Origin: Erythrobacter longus
GTDB lineage: Bacteria > Pseudomonadota > Alphaproteobacteria > Sphingomonadales > Sphingomonadaceae
Length of the DNA: 64,000 nucleotides
NCBI RefSeq assembly: GCF_000715015.1
Contig: NZ_JMIW01000006.1
Span: 281,001 to 345,000, forward strand
Direction: 5' to 3'
Positions 1-8,256 of this stretch are shown in pieces (the stretch's first letter is position 1; each line of letters opens with the position of its first letter). The position numbers were made by a program, and so were the translations under genes. A model generated the notes under the pieces. That model did not search any database, was not told where the DNA came from, and worked only from the letters and a program-made list of their open reading frames with translations.

Positions 1-1
1 T

Positions 2-1987
2 GGGCTGCGCTATCCAAGGTCCGATATTCCGCAGCAAGCGCGGTCTTTGTTCGTGCGCAATCGGTTTCGTATTATCGCTGATATGGATCGTGAACCGGTT
101 CCCATTGACGCCGCAGACGATCACCAGGACGATCCGCTGGATTTGTCGATGAGCGTCCTGCGCTCGCACTCGCTCATGCATGTCAAATACATGAAAAATA
201 TGGGCGTTGGCGCGTCTCTTGCGATTGCGATTGTGCGCCATGGCAAATTGTGGGGCATGATCACATGCCATCACTATTCCCCTAAATCCGTTCCCTATTC
301 ACTGCGCAGCGTGGCTGAAATGCTCAGCCATATGTTTTCAATGACGCTCGACCGGCTCTTGATTGCCGGATCCGATGCGCTGCGTGCCCGCACGCAGACC
401 CTGCACCAGCTCTTGATGCAACGCCTTGCCGATGGCGCATCATTCGTTGAAAACCTTGATACTTTTGCGAATTTCCTTGGCGATTTGATCCCGCATGACG
501 GCACGTCGGTCCTGATCCATGACGAATACCGATCCCATGGTGATAGCCCCAGCAAAGAGCAGTTCCTTGCCCTTGTGCCAACCCTTGGCGCAGCGCCCGA
601 CAGCCCTGTTCTGGCCGCGAGTAATCTTGCCGATCACATTCCAGAAGCCAGCAATTTTTCCGATGTGGCAGCAGGCGCATTGATCCTGCCCATATCGAGA
701 CCACCGCGCGATTATCTGGTGCTTTGGCGCAAACCACTGACCCAAACCGTTCGCTGGGCCGGAAACCCTGCAAAAGCGATCAGCCCCACATCAGAGCGGC
801 TCGAACCGCGCAGCAGCTTTGCCGCCTGGGCACAAACGGTCGAAGGGCACGCCGAGCAATGGAGCGATGATCATATCGCAATCGCTGAAAGCCTGCGTAC
901 CACGCTTCTCGAAGTGATCTTGCGGATGACCGATGAGGTCTCACGAGAGCGAAAGCGTGCCCGCGAACAGCAGGACCTTCTCATCGCAGAGCTGAATCAC
1001 CGGGTTCGCAACATCTTGAACCTCATCCGCTCGCTTGTGTCCCAGTCAGGCAAAGATGCCCCCGACATCGGCAGTTTCACCGCGAACATTGATGGCCGAA
1101 TCAAGGCACTGGCCAGCGCGCATGACAACATCACCCGCCAGAATTGGAGCTCTGCTCCGCTGGGCGATTTGTTCGCAAGCGAGATCGAAGCCTATCTTAC
1201 GGGCAAGCAGGATCGCCTGAACATTGTTGGCGACGATGTTATGATCAAGCCGGAAGCCTACACCGTACTGGCCTTGGTGGTGCACGAGCTGGTCACGAAT
1301 TCGGCCAAATACGGCAGCCTTTGTGACAGCAGGGGCACCATCGATATCGGCGTTAAGCGCGCTGATAATGGCGATCTGCTGATCTCTTGGCGTGAACGCG
1401 GGGGACCACCTGTTCAACCGCCGACGCGGCGCGGGTTTGGGACAACCATCATCACCCGGATCATTCCGCACGATCTTCGCGGTGAGGCTGATTTGACCTT
1501 CAAACTGTCCGGGCTCGAAGCACAATTTCGCATTCCCGCGCGGCATGTATCAGACGATGGCGACATTGATGCGCCCGAACGCCGTGAACCCGCCAGCGAG
1601 ACTGAAAACAAGACATCGGTATTCCAATGGCCTGTTCCAGAGCATGTGCTTTTGGTCGAAGACAATATGATCATCGCGCTCGACACAGAAGACAGCCTCC
1701 GCGAAGCAGGCGTCAAGTCAGTCATGGTGGAGAGCACGGTCAGCGGGGCGCTTGAAGCGATTGAAAAGCGCCAGCCCGATTTTGCTGTCGTGGATTTCAA
1801 TCTCGGCTCAGAATCGAGCGCCAAGGTCGCCGAAGAGCTTGCCAGGCGCGGCGTCCGCTTCGTTCTGGCGACAGGGTATTCGGAACTTGGCCGTGACTTG
1901 GCCAGTCTTGGCGCAGACGGCCTGATCCGCAAGCCTTATGGCAAAGCAGAGATAGAGCGCGCTCTTGCCGGGGATATGGCGGAATAG
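2..1987 (+). CDS. Bacteriophytochrome sensor kinase, HWE family, with C-terminal receiver (5' end outside window)
   Basis: The frame is already open at base 2 and reads GLRYPRSDIPQQARSLFVRN, the conserved DIP-containing stretch of the phytochrome GAF domain, so the start and the N-terminal PAS/bilin-attachment region lie upstream. The GAF end (SLMHVKYMKNMGV, then CHHYS) is followed by a PHY-like region. Around base 1000 comes an HWE-type kinase core: ELNHRVRN with the phospho-acceptor His, an N-box HELVTNSAKYGSL, and WRE in SWRERGGPP, the signature naming the HWE family. A receiver domain follows from about base 1645 (LLVEDN, Asp in VVDFNLG). Red/far-red light sensing with phosphotransfer to a His or to the attached receiver is the family role. 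The output partner is not visible, and the next gene is convergent. Confidence 0.9.
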   Translation, partial: GLRYPRSDIPQQARSLFVRNRFRIIADMDREPVPIDAADDHQDDPLDLSMSVLRSHSLMHVKYMKNMGVGASLAIAIVRHGKLWGMITCHHYSPKSVPYSLRSVAEMLSHMFSMTLDRLLIAGSDALRARTQTLHQLLMQRLADGASFVENLDTFANFLGDLIPHDGTSVLIHDEYRSHGDSPSKEQFLALVPTLGAAPDSPVLAASNLADHIPEASNFSDVAAGALILPISRPPRDYLVLWRKPLTQTVRWAGNPAKAISPTSERLEPRSSFAAWAQTVEGHAEQWSDDHIAIAESLRTTLLEVILRMTDEVSRERKRAREQQDLLIAELNHRVRNILNLIRSLVSQSGKDAPDIGSFTANIDGRIKALASAHDNITRQNWSSAPLGDLFASEIEAYLTGKQDRLNIVGDDVMIKPEAYTVLALVVHELVTNSAKYGSLCDSRGTIDIGVKRADNGDLLISWRERGGPPVQPPTRRGFGTTIITRIIPHDLRGEADLTFKLSGLEAQFRIPARHVSDDGDIDAPERREPASETENKTSVFQWPVPEHVLLVEDNMIIALDTEDSLREAGVKSVMVESTVSGALEAIEKRQPDFAVVDFNLGSESSAKVAEELARRGVRFVLATGYSELGRDLASLGADGLIRKPYGKAEIERALAGDMAE

Positions 1988-2012
1988 CGCGTCACAAGCT
2001 GCGGGTGAGCCC

Positions 2013-2876
2013 TTAAACGCTGCGGGTGAGCAAGGTCACCTTGGCATCGCTGAAATCAAGTGCCCCAAGGCTGGAGGCAAGCAGGCATTCGCCCTCCTGC
2101 GCGGTGACCTCCTGCGCCGTATCGCTATTGGCGGTTTTGCCAGCGCTCTTGACTGTGCCTTGAAGCGGCAGGACCAAAAGCGTGCCGGGATAGGCTGTCT
2201 CAATCTCTGGCCCCGGCGCGCCCTCAATCCGATCAAGCCGAAAGCGTGTTCCATCGATCAGCGTCTCACCGCGCTCATCAATTGTACCCTTCAGGTGATC
2301 AGGAAAAGGCATACCTTTTGCCACCGCCAAAGCGCGCTCGAGATGCAATTGCCTGGGGCGGCCATAATCAAACAGGCGAAAGGTGGTGTCGCTGTTTTGT
2401 TGAACTTCGACCAGTGACAGCCCTGCGCCAATTGCGTGCACGGTGCCGGGCGTCAGATGGAAGATATCGCCTGCTTTCACATCGTGCCAAGTTAGCAGCT
2501 CTTCGATCGTGCCATCTTCGGCCGCCGTGCCAATCGCGTCTGCGCTTATGTCTTTATCAAAGCCGATCGCCAATTGTGCACCGGGCTGCGCGTCTAGCAC
2601 CAGCCAGCATTCCTCCTTGCTGTCCTCTCCTTCCAAGGCGTTGTCTTCGCCGGGGTGGACTTGCACGGAAAGCTTTTCGCTGGTGAACAGATATTTGACC
2701 AACAGATCGCCAAGCTCTGACGGTGGTTCAAACCATATCTCGCCAATGCGCTGTCCCTCTGGCGCCTGGAATGGGGCGGGCAATTCATCGCGCCCCCAGA
2801 CTTTCTCAACCATGCGCTTGGGCAGTTTGCGCACAAACACATCCATATTGGCCCCATTTTCAACAGCTTGCGTCAT
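2013..2876 (-). CDS. manA: Class I mannose-6-phosphate isomerase
   Basis: This 287-residue cupin enzyme should interconvert fructose-6-phosphate and mannose-6-phosphate in the cytoplasm, feeding GDP-mannose synthesis. Visible type I PMI motifs are LSVQVHPGED with metal-ligand Gln/His, KEECWLVLDAQPGAQLAIGF, and GTVHAIGAGLSLVEVQQNSD followed by TTFRLFDYGR. It is shorter than the enterobacterial enzyme of about 390 residues but matches the compact alphaproteobacterial form. The start ATG overlaps the stop of the upstream manC gene (ATGA), so the two are probably translationally coupled. A later Met (MDVFVRKL) is an alternative start. Confidence 0.88.
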   Translation of the reverse strand: MTQAVENGANMDVFVRKLPKRMVEKVWGRDELPAPFQAPEGQRIGEIWFEPPSELGDLLVKYLFTSEKLSVQVHPGEDNALEGEDSKEECWLVLDAQPGAQLAIGFDKDISADAIGTAAEDGTIEELLTWHDVKAGDIFHLTPGTVHAIGAGLSLVEVQQNSDTTFRLFDYGRPRQLHLERALAVAKGMPFPDHLKGTIDERGETLIDGTRFRLDRIEGAPGPEIETAYPGTLLVLPLQGTVKSAGKTANSDTAQEVTAQEGECLLASSLGALDFSDAKVTLLTRSV

Positions 2877-3964
2877 TGGTTCGCCGCACCGGGAAGTTTC
2901 CCGACCTTTTGCGCGCCTTCACGCGTGGTCACCAAAACCTCTCCATTGGCAACAATGATGCAGACATCTTCAATGCCTACCGCCGACACTCGTATGCCAT
3001 CGCTCTTTGCAAGCACGTTGCGACAATCAATCAGGTCGACCTCGCCCGTGGTAACGTTGCGCTGCTCGTTGCCATCGCTTTGTTCGACCAACGCATCCTG
3101 AAGCGCGGCCCAACTGCCGATATCGGACCACCCCATATCGACAGGCACCATGGCGGCGCGCTCAGAATTTTCCATGACGGCATAGTCCACAGATTCGCCC
3201 ACAATCGCCGCAAAGCTTGCCGCATCAGGGTGGAGCGTTTGCGCGTCATGCGAGGCCGCATCCATCGAAGCCTTGACCGCCTGCGCCATGGCAGGGCGAT
3301 GTTTTGCCAAAGTATCGAGAAATGCGCCTGCGCGAAACGCGAAGATCCCGCCGTTCCAGCTGTATTCGCCGCTCGCGAGATAGGTTCTTGCCCGCGCCAG
3401 ATCGGGCTTTTCAACAAACTCTCGGATCGCAAATCCGCCCTCAAGAGCCTTACCCTGGCGGATATAACCATAGCCCGTTTCAGGGCGATCAGGCGTAATT
3501 CCAAAGGCGGTGAGGTAATCTTGCGCAGCAAGCACGCCTGCGGCCAATGCGGCGGCGCGAAAGCTGTGTGGATCAGCGATGTAATGATCGCTTGGGCAAA
3601 CAAGCATGACATCATCAGGCGCAAGCATCGCGGCGGCCAATGCAATCGCGGGGGCTGTGTTCTTGGCTTGGGGCTCAACGATCAAGCGATGGGGTTTTTC
3701 GCCCAATTGTTCCTTGATCAGATCAATATGCGCACCGCCAGCCACAATGATAGGCTCTGCAAACCGGTCGTCGCCTGCCACCCGGTCTATCGCCTGCTCA
3801 AACAGGCTGTTGTCACCGACAAGCGGGAGAAAGGGTTTGGGCCGCGTTTTCAAGCTTAGTGGCCACAGCCGAGTACCGCTGCCTCCGCACAGTATTACAG
3901 GGTGGATCACAGCTATTCTTATCCTTGCTTCAAGTCCCGCCCCGTTTGCATGCAATGCATCCAA
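2873..3964 (-). CDS. manC: Mannose-1-phosphate guanylyltransferase
   Basis: This predicted GDP-mannose pyrophosphorylase makes GDP-mannose from mannose-1-phosphate and GTP for exopolysaccharide or LPS sugars. The nucleotidyltransferase signature HPVILCGGSGTRLWPLSL is near the N-terminus, with PKPF where PKQF is usual. Later motifs are VCPSDHYI, the sugar-binding ETGYGYI, and FVEKPD. At 363 residues it carries only the nucleotidyltransferase part. The isomerase domain of bifunctional AlgA-type proteins is replaced by the separate downstream manA gene, overlapping by ATGA. The first about 18 residues look unconserved, so a GTG at VIHPVILCGG (near 3909) may be the real start. Confidence 0.88.
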   Translation of the reverse strand: MDALHANGAGLEARIRIAVIHPVILCGGSGTRLWPLSLKTRPKPFLPLVGDNSLFEQAIDRVAGDDRFAEPIIVAGGAHIDLIKEQLGEKPHRLIVEPQAKNTAPAIALAAAMLAPDDVMLVCPSDHYIADPHSFRAAALAAGVLAAQDYLTAFGITPDRPETGYGYIRQGKALEGGFAIREFVEKPDLARARTYLASGEYSWNGGIFAFRAGAFLDTLAKHRPAMAQAVKASMDAASHDAQTLHPDAASFAAIVGESVDYAVMENSERAAMVPVDMGWSDIGSWAALQDALVEQSDGNEQRNVTTGEVDLIDCRNVLAKSDGIRVSAVGIEDVCIIVANGEVLVTTREGAQKVGKLPGAANQ

Positions 3965-3987
3965 TTAAGCGGAAGAACAATACCTTA

Positions 3988-4017
3988 TTCATTGGGCCTG
4001 AATTCATTGGGCCTCAA
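3988..4017. repeat. 15-bp tandem duplication between manC and the TonB-like gene
   Basis: TTCATTGGGCCTGAA is followed directly by TTCATTGGGCCTCAA: two 15-bp copies with one mismatch, in the gap between two minus-strand genes. No function is evident. Confidence 0.75.
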
Positions 4018-4027
4018 TTGGTGTGAA

Positions 4028-4753
4028 TTATCGCTCACGAAAATCAACGCGGTAGCCATAGCGAGAAGCAATCGGCTCGCCATTCCTTGTTTGCGCAGGA
4101 TTGAACCTAATCTTCTGCATGACAAGACCGCACACCAAAGCGGTTGTTTGCGCATCCGCATTTGTACGCGCAACCGAACACCCGGTGGCGCGGCCATCGG
4201 GTTGAACCGTGAATACAACCGTAACCGACGTTCCAAAGCGGGTCGCTCGCCCTCCCTCTGGAACGGGAAAATCGCGTCTGGGGTCAAGCGAGCCGGAACG
4301 AACGCTTGGCTTAACGGCGATGCCATTGCCTTGGCCCCCGCCGCCATTGCCGCTGCCGGTGCCATCGCCGGCCCCCTGATTGCCAGTGCCATCGCCGGCA
4401 TCTCTTGCACCAGAATTGTTGGCTGTGCCCGTCGATGAAGCGCGCGGGCGCGGTTCTGGACGTTTGGGAATTTTCGAAGGGCTGGGCGCTGTTACCGGCT
4501 GAGGCACCGCCTCTTTACCGGCCTCGCCTTGGGCACCTGCATCAGGCTGAGGCGGGGTTTCGGGCTGGGCCGGAGTCGTGATGGTCACCGTCAATGCGCT
4601 GACCACTTCGCGTTCAATCGAAGCAGTGAGCTGGGGCGCAAGCAGGCGGGAGAGGCCATAAAGCGCCACGACGTGAAACACGATGATCCCAGCCAGCAGG
4701 AGCCAGCGCGGGTATCGCGGTTTTCCCTGATAGCGCGATTTGGTCTTGATCAT
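4028..4753 (-). CDS. TonB-family energy transducer
   Basis: This 241-residue protein has the TonB architecture: a short basic N-terminus, one membrane segment (about residues 18-38, LLLAGIIVFHVVALYGLSRL), a Pro- and Gly-rich periplasm-spanning stretch (about 55-150), and a C-terminal TonB-like domain of about 80 residues (VVFTVQPDGRATGC to YGYRVDFRER). TonB passes proton-motive energy from ExbBD to outer-membrane receptors. No exbBD is adjacent. A TonB-dependent receptor lies about 3.5 kb away, across the divergent kinase gene. Two Cys in the C-terminal domain are unusual and could form a disulfide (inference). Confidence 0.82.
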   Translation of the reverse strand: MIKTKSRYQGKPRYPRWLLLAGIIVFHVVALYGLSRLLAPQLTASIEREVVSALTVTITTPAQPETPPQPDAGAQGEAGKEAVPQPVTAPSPSKIPKRPEPRPRASSTGTANNSGARDAGDGTGNQGAGDGTGSGNGGGGQGNGIAVKPSVRSGSLDPRRDFPVPEGGRATRFGTSVTVVFTVQPDGRATGCSVARTNADAQTTALVCGLVMQKIRFNPAQTRNGEPIASRYGYRVDFRER

Positions 4754-4873
4754 CTATTCTCTGCAAATGTGAACCTAGAATTATATGGGCCATAAAAATG
4801 TTAGCCGCACACAAACGAGGATCAAACAATCCCGACAATGACTTGCGTTTCCCACCACATCAGGTGAATTGCG

Positions 4874-7800
4874 ATGCAGCCCACAATTAGAACCGCCGCC
4901 CGCACTTGTCCAACATCACGCGGTGCCTCCAGTGCGAGTGCCCAAACGAATCCTCGATCTCAATCGGAAGCCGAAGGGACACTGAGCTTGCCGGAAGGCG
5001 AGGATAAAGCGCAAGATTTTGACGGCGCTTTTTCACGGATAAGCGTGCGTGCGCTGTTGGCCCCTTTCGCTTATGCTCGCGCATGGAAATATGGCCTGGG
5101 CCTTGCGCTTGCGTATTTTCTGGCGGCGATTTTGTGCCTATCGATCGCGCGCTTTGACGCAACCCTTGCAAGCGTTTGGCCTCCCAATGCGATCGCAATC
5201 GCCGTTCTGTTCCTCGCCCGTTTGCGCGGCGAGCTTCCAGTGTTTGTGGGAATAGCTGTCGCCAGCCTTGCAGCCAATATGGCATCGGGCACGCCTTTTA
5301 TCATGGCGCTCGCGTTCACAGGGGGCAATGTTGCGTGTATTTTCCTCGTCACCCGGCTGACAAGGCGGCGCTGCGGTGCGGTGCCGGACCTGTCCGACCT
5401 CTCACATTTGGGGCACTTTTTGCAATATGGCGGCGTGGTTGGCCCGGTTGCAGGAGCAATCATCGCCGCTCCTGCGATGGGACCAGACATTGGCGCAATG
5501 TGGCGGGGCGCATTGGACTGGTTCCTGGTCGATAGCCTCGGCATTATTCTGGTGGTGCCCGCCCTTTTGTTGGTTACTCGGCTGAGGCACACTTCGTTTC
5601 CTAACCTTCGCGCGAACCTGCTTGAGGCGGGATTGATCTTTTTGACCGGGCTTTGCGCGGTCTATCTGGTCTTCAACCAGGCCGCGTCCCCCTTGCTCTT
5701 CCTTATCCCGCCTGTGACGCTGCTTATAGCGTTTCGCTTGGGCGCGCTTGGCACCGCTTTGTTTGTGCCAGGCATCGCTATGGTCGCTGCAATCTCGAGC
5801 TTTGCAGGGCTTGGCCCGATTGCAACTGGGGGGTTGAGCCAAATCGCGCAGGTGAACCTCCTTCAAACCTTTATCGCCGCAAACTTCCTTACCGGCCTTC
5901 CCATCGCTGCCATTCTTGCAGGCCGCAGACGATTGACCGACGAGCTGGACAAAAGACAGCGCGAACTGGCCCTGCTTGCCGAAGGCATCAACGATGCGAT
6001 TTTGATGATGAATTTTGACGGCGTTTGCACTTACGCCTCTCCCTCAGTCGAAGATGTATTGGGCAGGCCAGCCACAGACTTCCTTGGTCATAAGATAATG
6101 GAGCGCACGCACGAAGATGCCTCCGAGCGGATCATGGAGGTGTTTGACAAACTGACCAGCGGGAAAAGCGACAGGGAGCGTCTGACCTATCGCAGATTGT
6201 TCGATGATGAGGACGGCCACCCGGTTTTTATCGAAGCCGATTGCGCTGTTGTCACCGACAAAACCAACGGAACTCGCACCGGCATTGTTGTGTCTGCACG
6301 CGACGTGACCGAGCGGGTAGAGCTCGAACTGCTCTTGACCCGCGCACGCCGGTCTGCAGAAAAAGCGGCCAGCGCAAAGAGCGAATTTCTTGCCAATATG
6401 AGTCATGAGATCAGAACGCCTATGAACGGCGTTCTGGGCTTTGCAGAGCTGATGCGAGAAGGCGATCTTAGCGAAGAGAACCGTCGTCATGTCGACATGA
6501 TCGTCCAATCAGGCCGATCGATGATGATGCTGCTAAATGATATACTTGATTTGTCGAAGATTGAGGCCGGGCAGGTGGGTATCACCAATGAACCGGTCGA
6601 CCTCCTCGCAACGATCACCGAATGCGCTGCGCTGTATCGTCCAAGCGCAGAGAAAAAGGGACTGAAACTCCACTTTTCGATGAGTGAAGCGTGCGCAAAC
6701 CTCAAACGCGGAGATCACGCGGCAGGGAAAAGCCCGTGGATCAAGACAGATGGCCTTCGCCTTCGGCAAATCATCCTTAACCTCGTGGGCAATGCGATCA
6801 AGTTTACTGAAACCGGAGAGATTGAGATCTCCGTCTCCGGCGATGAGGAAGAGCTTTACGTCGACATCAAAGACACCGGCATCGGGATCAGCGACAAACG
6901 CTTGAAGTCGATATTCGCTCCGTTCACCCAAGGAGAAAGCAACACCGCAAGGCGTTTTGGCGGGACTGGTCTTGGCCTGTCAATCAGCCGCCAGTTGGCC
7001 CAGCTTTTGGGTGGGACGATCAATGTGGAAAGCCAAGCCGGCGAGGGTTCGACCTTCCGCCTGACACTGCCCGCTCAATACACTGAGCCCGCCACACCCG
7101 AACCCGCCCTCGTCGAACCCTTTGAGCCTTTGGAAGCCTCAATGCTCACCCAGTCGGCAAGCATCCTTCTGGTCGAGGACCATGACATTAACCGATTGCT
7201 TGTCTCAGAAATGCTCGAGCAATGCGGGCAAAGCGTTGCGATAGCGCATGATGGCAATGAGGCAATCGCGATGGTGATCGATTCGATCATGCGCGACAAA
7301 CCCTATGATCTGGTGCTGATGGATATTCAGATGCCGGGATGCGATGGCTATGCCGCGACCAGAGCTATCCGCATGGAAGGCATCACCCCGGAAGAACTGC
7401 CAATCATTGCGCTTACCGCCAATGCTTTCCCCGAGGATCTGGCAGCGGCTCGTGATGCCGGGATGCAAGCCCATCTTTCAAAACCGCTGGTCTTTGCCGA
7501 TCTGGCGCGCGCACTCCAACGCTGGCTTCCCACCCGGATCATCGCCGCAGACGACAACGATGAGGTGGCGGCGACCAAAGGGACAGAATTCGAGGATGCC
7601 CAAAATTTTGAGGAAACGGGACCAGAAGAAATTGCACGAGAGAAGGCGCCACCCAGGCTTGTCACGGAGATTGTCGACATTTCGCGCAACCGCTCTGCCA
7701 GGCCTCCCAAGATCGGAGAGATCGCGCTTCCTGAACCACCGACCCTGACCACGCGGCGATCGAGCCTTTCTGAGTTCCATTCCCCTAGCCTTATCAAACG

Positions 7801-8092
7801 CTGGACCAAGCGTCGCAGTGAGGCGGTGGAGGCGGTGCGCACCGCACTTGAAGAGGGCAATTTGAGCGAGAAGCACGGCTCGCCTGAGGATTGCGATGAG
7901 CTTGCAAAGTTGGTGCACAAGCTTGCTGGGACGGCCGCGATCTTTGGCGAGGCGGAGTTGGGCGATCAGGCAGCTGCGCTTGAACATGCGCTGCGTATGG
8001 GGCTTCCGGGCGATGTGCGCGAAGCGCTGGCATTTGAATTACTCAGCGTGGCCGATGATCCAGCAGACACTCTTGCACAGATCGACGCCTGA
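4874..8092 (+). CDS. MASE1-PAS hybrid sensor histidine kinase with receiver and Hpt domains
   Basis: This 1,072-residue membrane kinase holds a complete phosphorelay in one chain. The order is: low-complexity N-terminus (1-60); MASE1 multi-helix sensor (about 70-355, with VWPPNAIAIAVLFLAR); PAS (about 365-480); HisKA with FLANMSHEIRTPMNGV (His511); HATPase with NLVGNAIKFT, DTGIGI and GGTGLGLS; receiver with LVEDHDINR and LMDIQMPG (Asp817); and Hpt with LVHKLAGTAA (His1015). The MASE1 ligand is unknown. It is divergent from the TonB-like gene and convergent with the TonB-dependent receptor, sharing a bidirectional terminator. No regulator gene is adjacent, so the output partner is elsewhere. 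Confidence 0.93.
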   Translation: MQPTIRTAARTCPTSRGASSASAQTNPRSQSEAEGTLSLPEGEDKAQDFDGAFSRISVRALLAPFAYARAWKYGLGLALAYFLAAILCLSIARFDATLASVWPPNAIAIAVLFLARLRGELPVFVGIAVASLAANMASGTPFIMALAFTGGNVACIFLVTRLTRRRCGAVPDLSDLSHLGHFLQYGGVVGPVAGAIIAAPAMGPDIGAMWRGALDWFLVDSLGIILVVPALLLVTRLRHTSFPNLRANLLEAGLIFLTGLCAVYLVFNQAASPLLFLIPPVTLLIAFRLGALGTALFVPGIAMVAAISSFAGLGPIATGGLSQIAQVNLLQTFIAANFLTGLPIAAILAGRRRLTDELDKRQRELALLAEGINDAILMMNFDGVCTYASPSVEDVLGRPATDFLGHKIMERTHEDASERIMEVFDKLTSGKSDRERLTYRRLFDDEDGHPVFIEADCAVVTDKTNGTRTGIVVSARDVTERVELELLLTRARRSAEKAASAKSEFLANMSHEIRTPMNGVLGFAELMREGDLSEENRRHVDMIVQSGRSMMMLLNDILDLSKIEAGQVGITNEPVDLLATITECAALYRPSAEKKGLKLHFSMSEACANLKRGDHAAGKSPWIKTDGLRLRQIILNLVGNAIKFTETGEIEISVSGDEEELYVDIKDTGIGISDKRLKSIFAPFTQGESNTARRFGGTGLGLSISRQLAQLLGGTINVESQAGEGSTFRLTLPAQYTEPATPEPALVEPFEPLEASMLTQSASILLVEDHDINRLLVSEMLEQCGQSVAIAHDGNEAIAMVIDSIMRDKPYDLVLMDIQMPGCDGYAATRAIRMEGITPEELPIIALTANAFPEDLAAARDAGMQAHLSKPLVFADLARALQRWLPTRIIAADDNDEVAATKGTEFEDAQNFEETGPEEIAREKAPPRLVTEIVDISRNRSARPPKIGEIALPEPPTLTTRRSSLSEFHSPSLIKRWTKRRSEAVEAVRTALEEGNLSEKHGSPEDCDELAKLVHKLAGTAAIFGEAELGDQAAALEHALRMGLPGDVREALAFELLSVADDPADTLAQIDA

Positions 8093-8106
8093 TATCAGGC
8101 GCGACG

Positions 8107-8159
8107 CCGGGTGCTGGATGCCGGGTGCCGAATGACGGGTGCCAGATGCGGGATGCGAG
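8107..8159. repeat. Degenerate 12-15 bp tandem repeat
   Basis: Four imperfect copies of a CCGGGTGCYRRATG-like unit follow the hybrid kinase stop codon (CCGGGTGCTGGATG, CCGGGTGCCGAATGA, CGGGTGCCAGATG, CGGGATGCGAG). No open frame uses it. Confidence 0.6.
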
Positions 8160-8197
8160 CGGCGCAATTGAAAACGGCGTAAAAGAAGCGGCTCAAT

Positions 8198-8235
8198 AAA
8201 AAACGGCGGGACCCGAAGGCCCCGCCGCTCTTTTT
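8198..8235. terminator. Bidirectional intrinsic terminator
   Basis: The stem is CGGCGGG (8204-8210) pairing with CCCGCCG (8221-8227). An A-run precedes it and a T-run follows on the plus strand. It can therefore end both the plus-strand kinase gene and the minus-strand receptor gene, which converge here. Confidence 0.85.
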
Positions 8236-8256
8236 CGTATCAAGTTCAGGCTCGAA

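Noticed and set aside
2723..3859. Long plus-strand frame (378 codons) antisense to manC
   Set aside because: It is the mirror of a well-conserved manC gene, contains no recognisable protein, and is Arg/His-rich as such shadows are.
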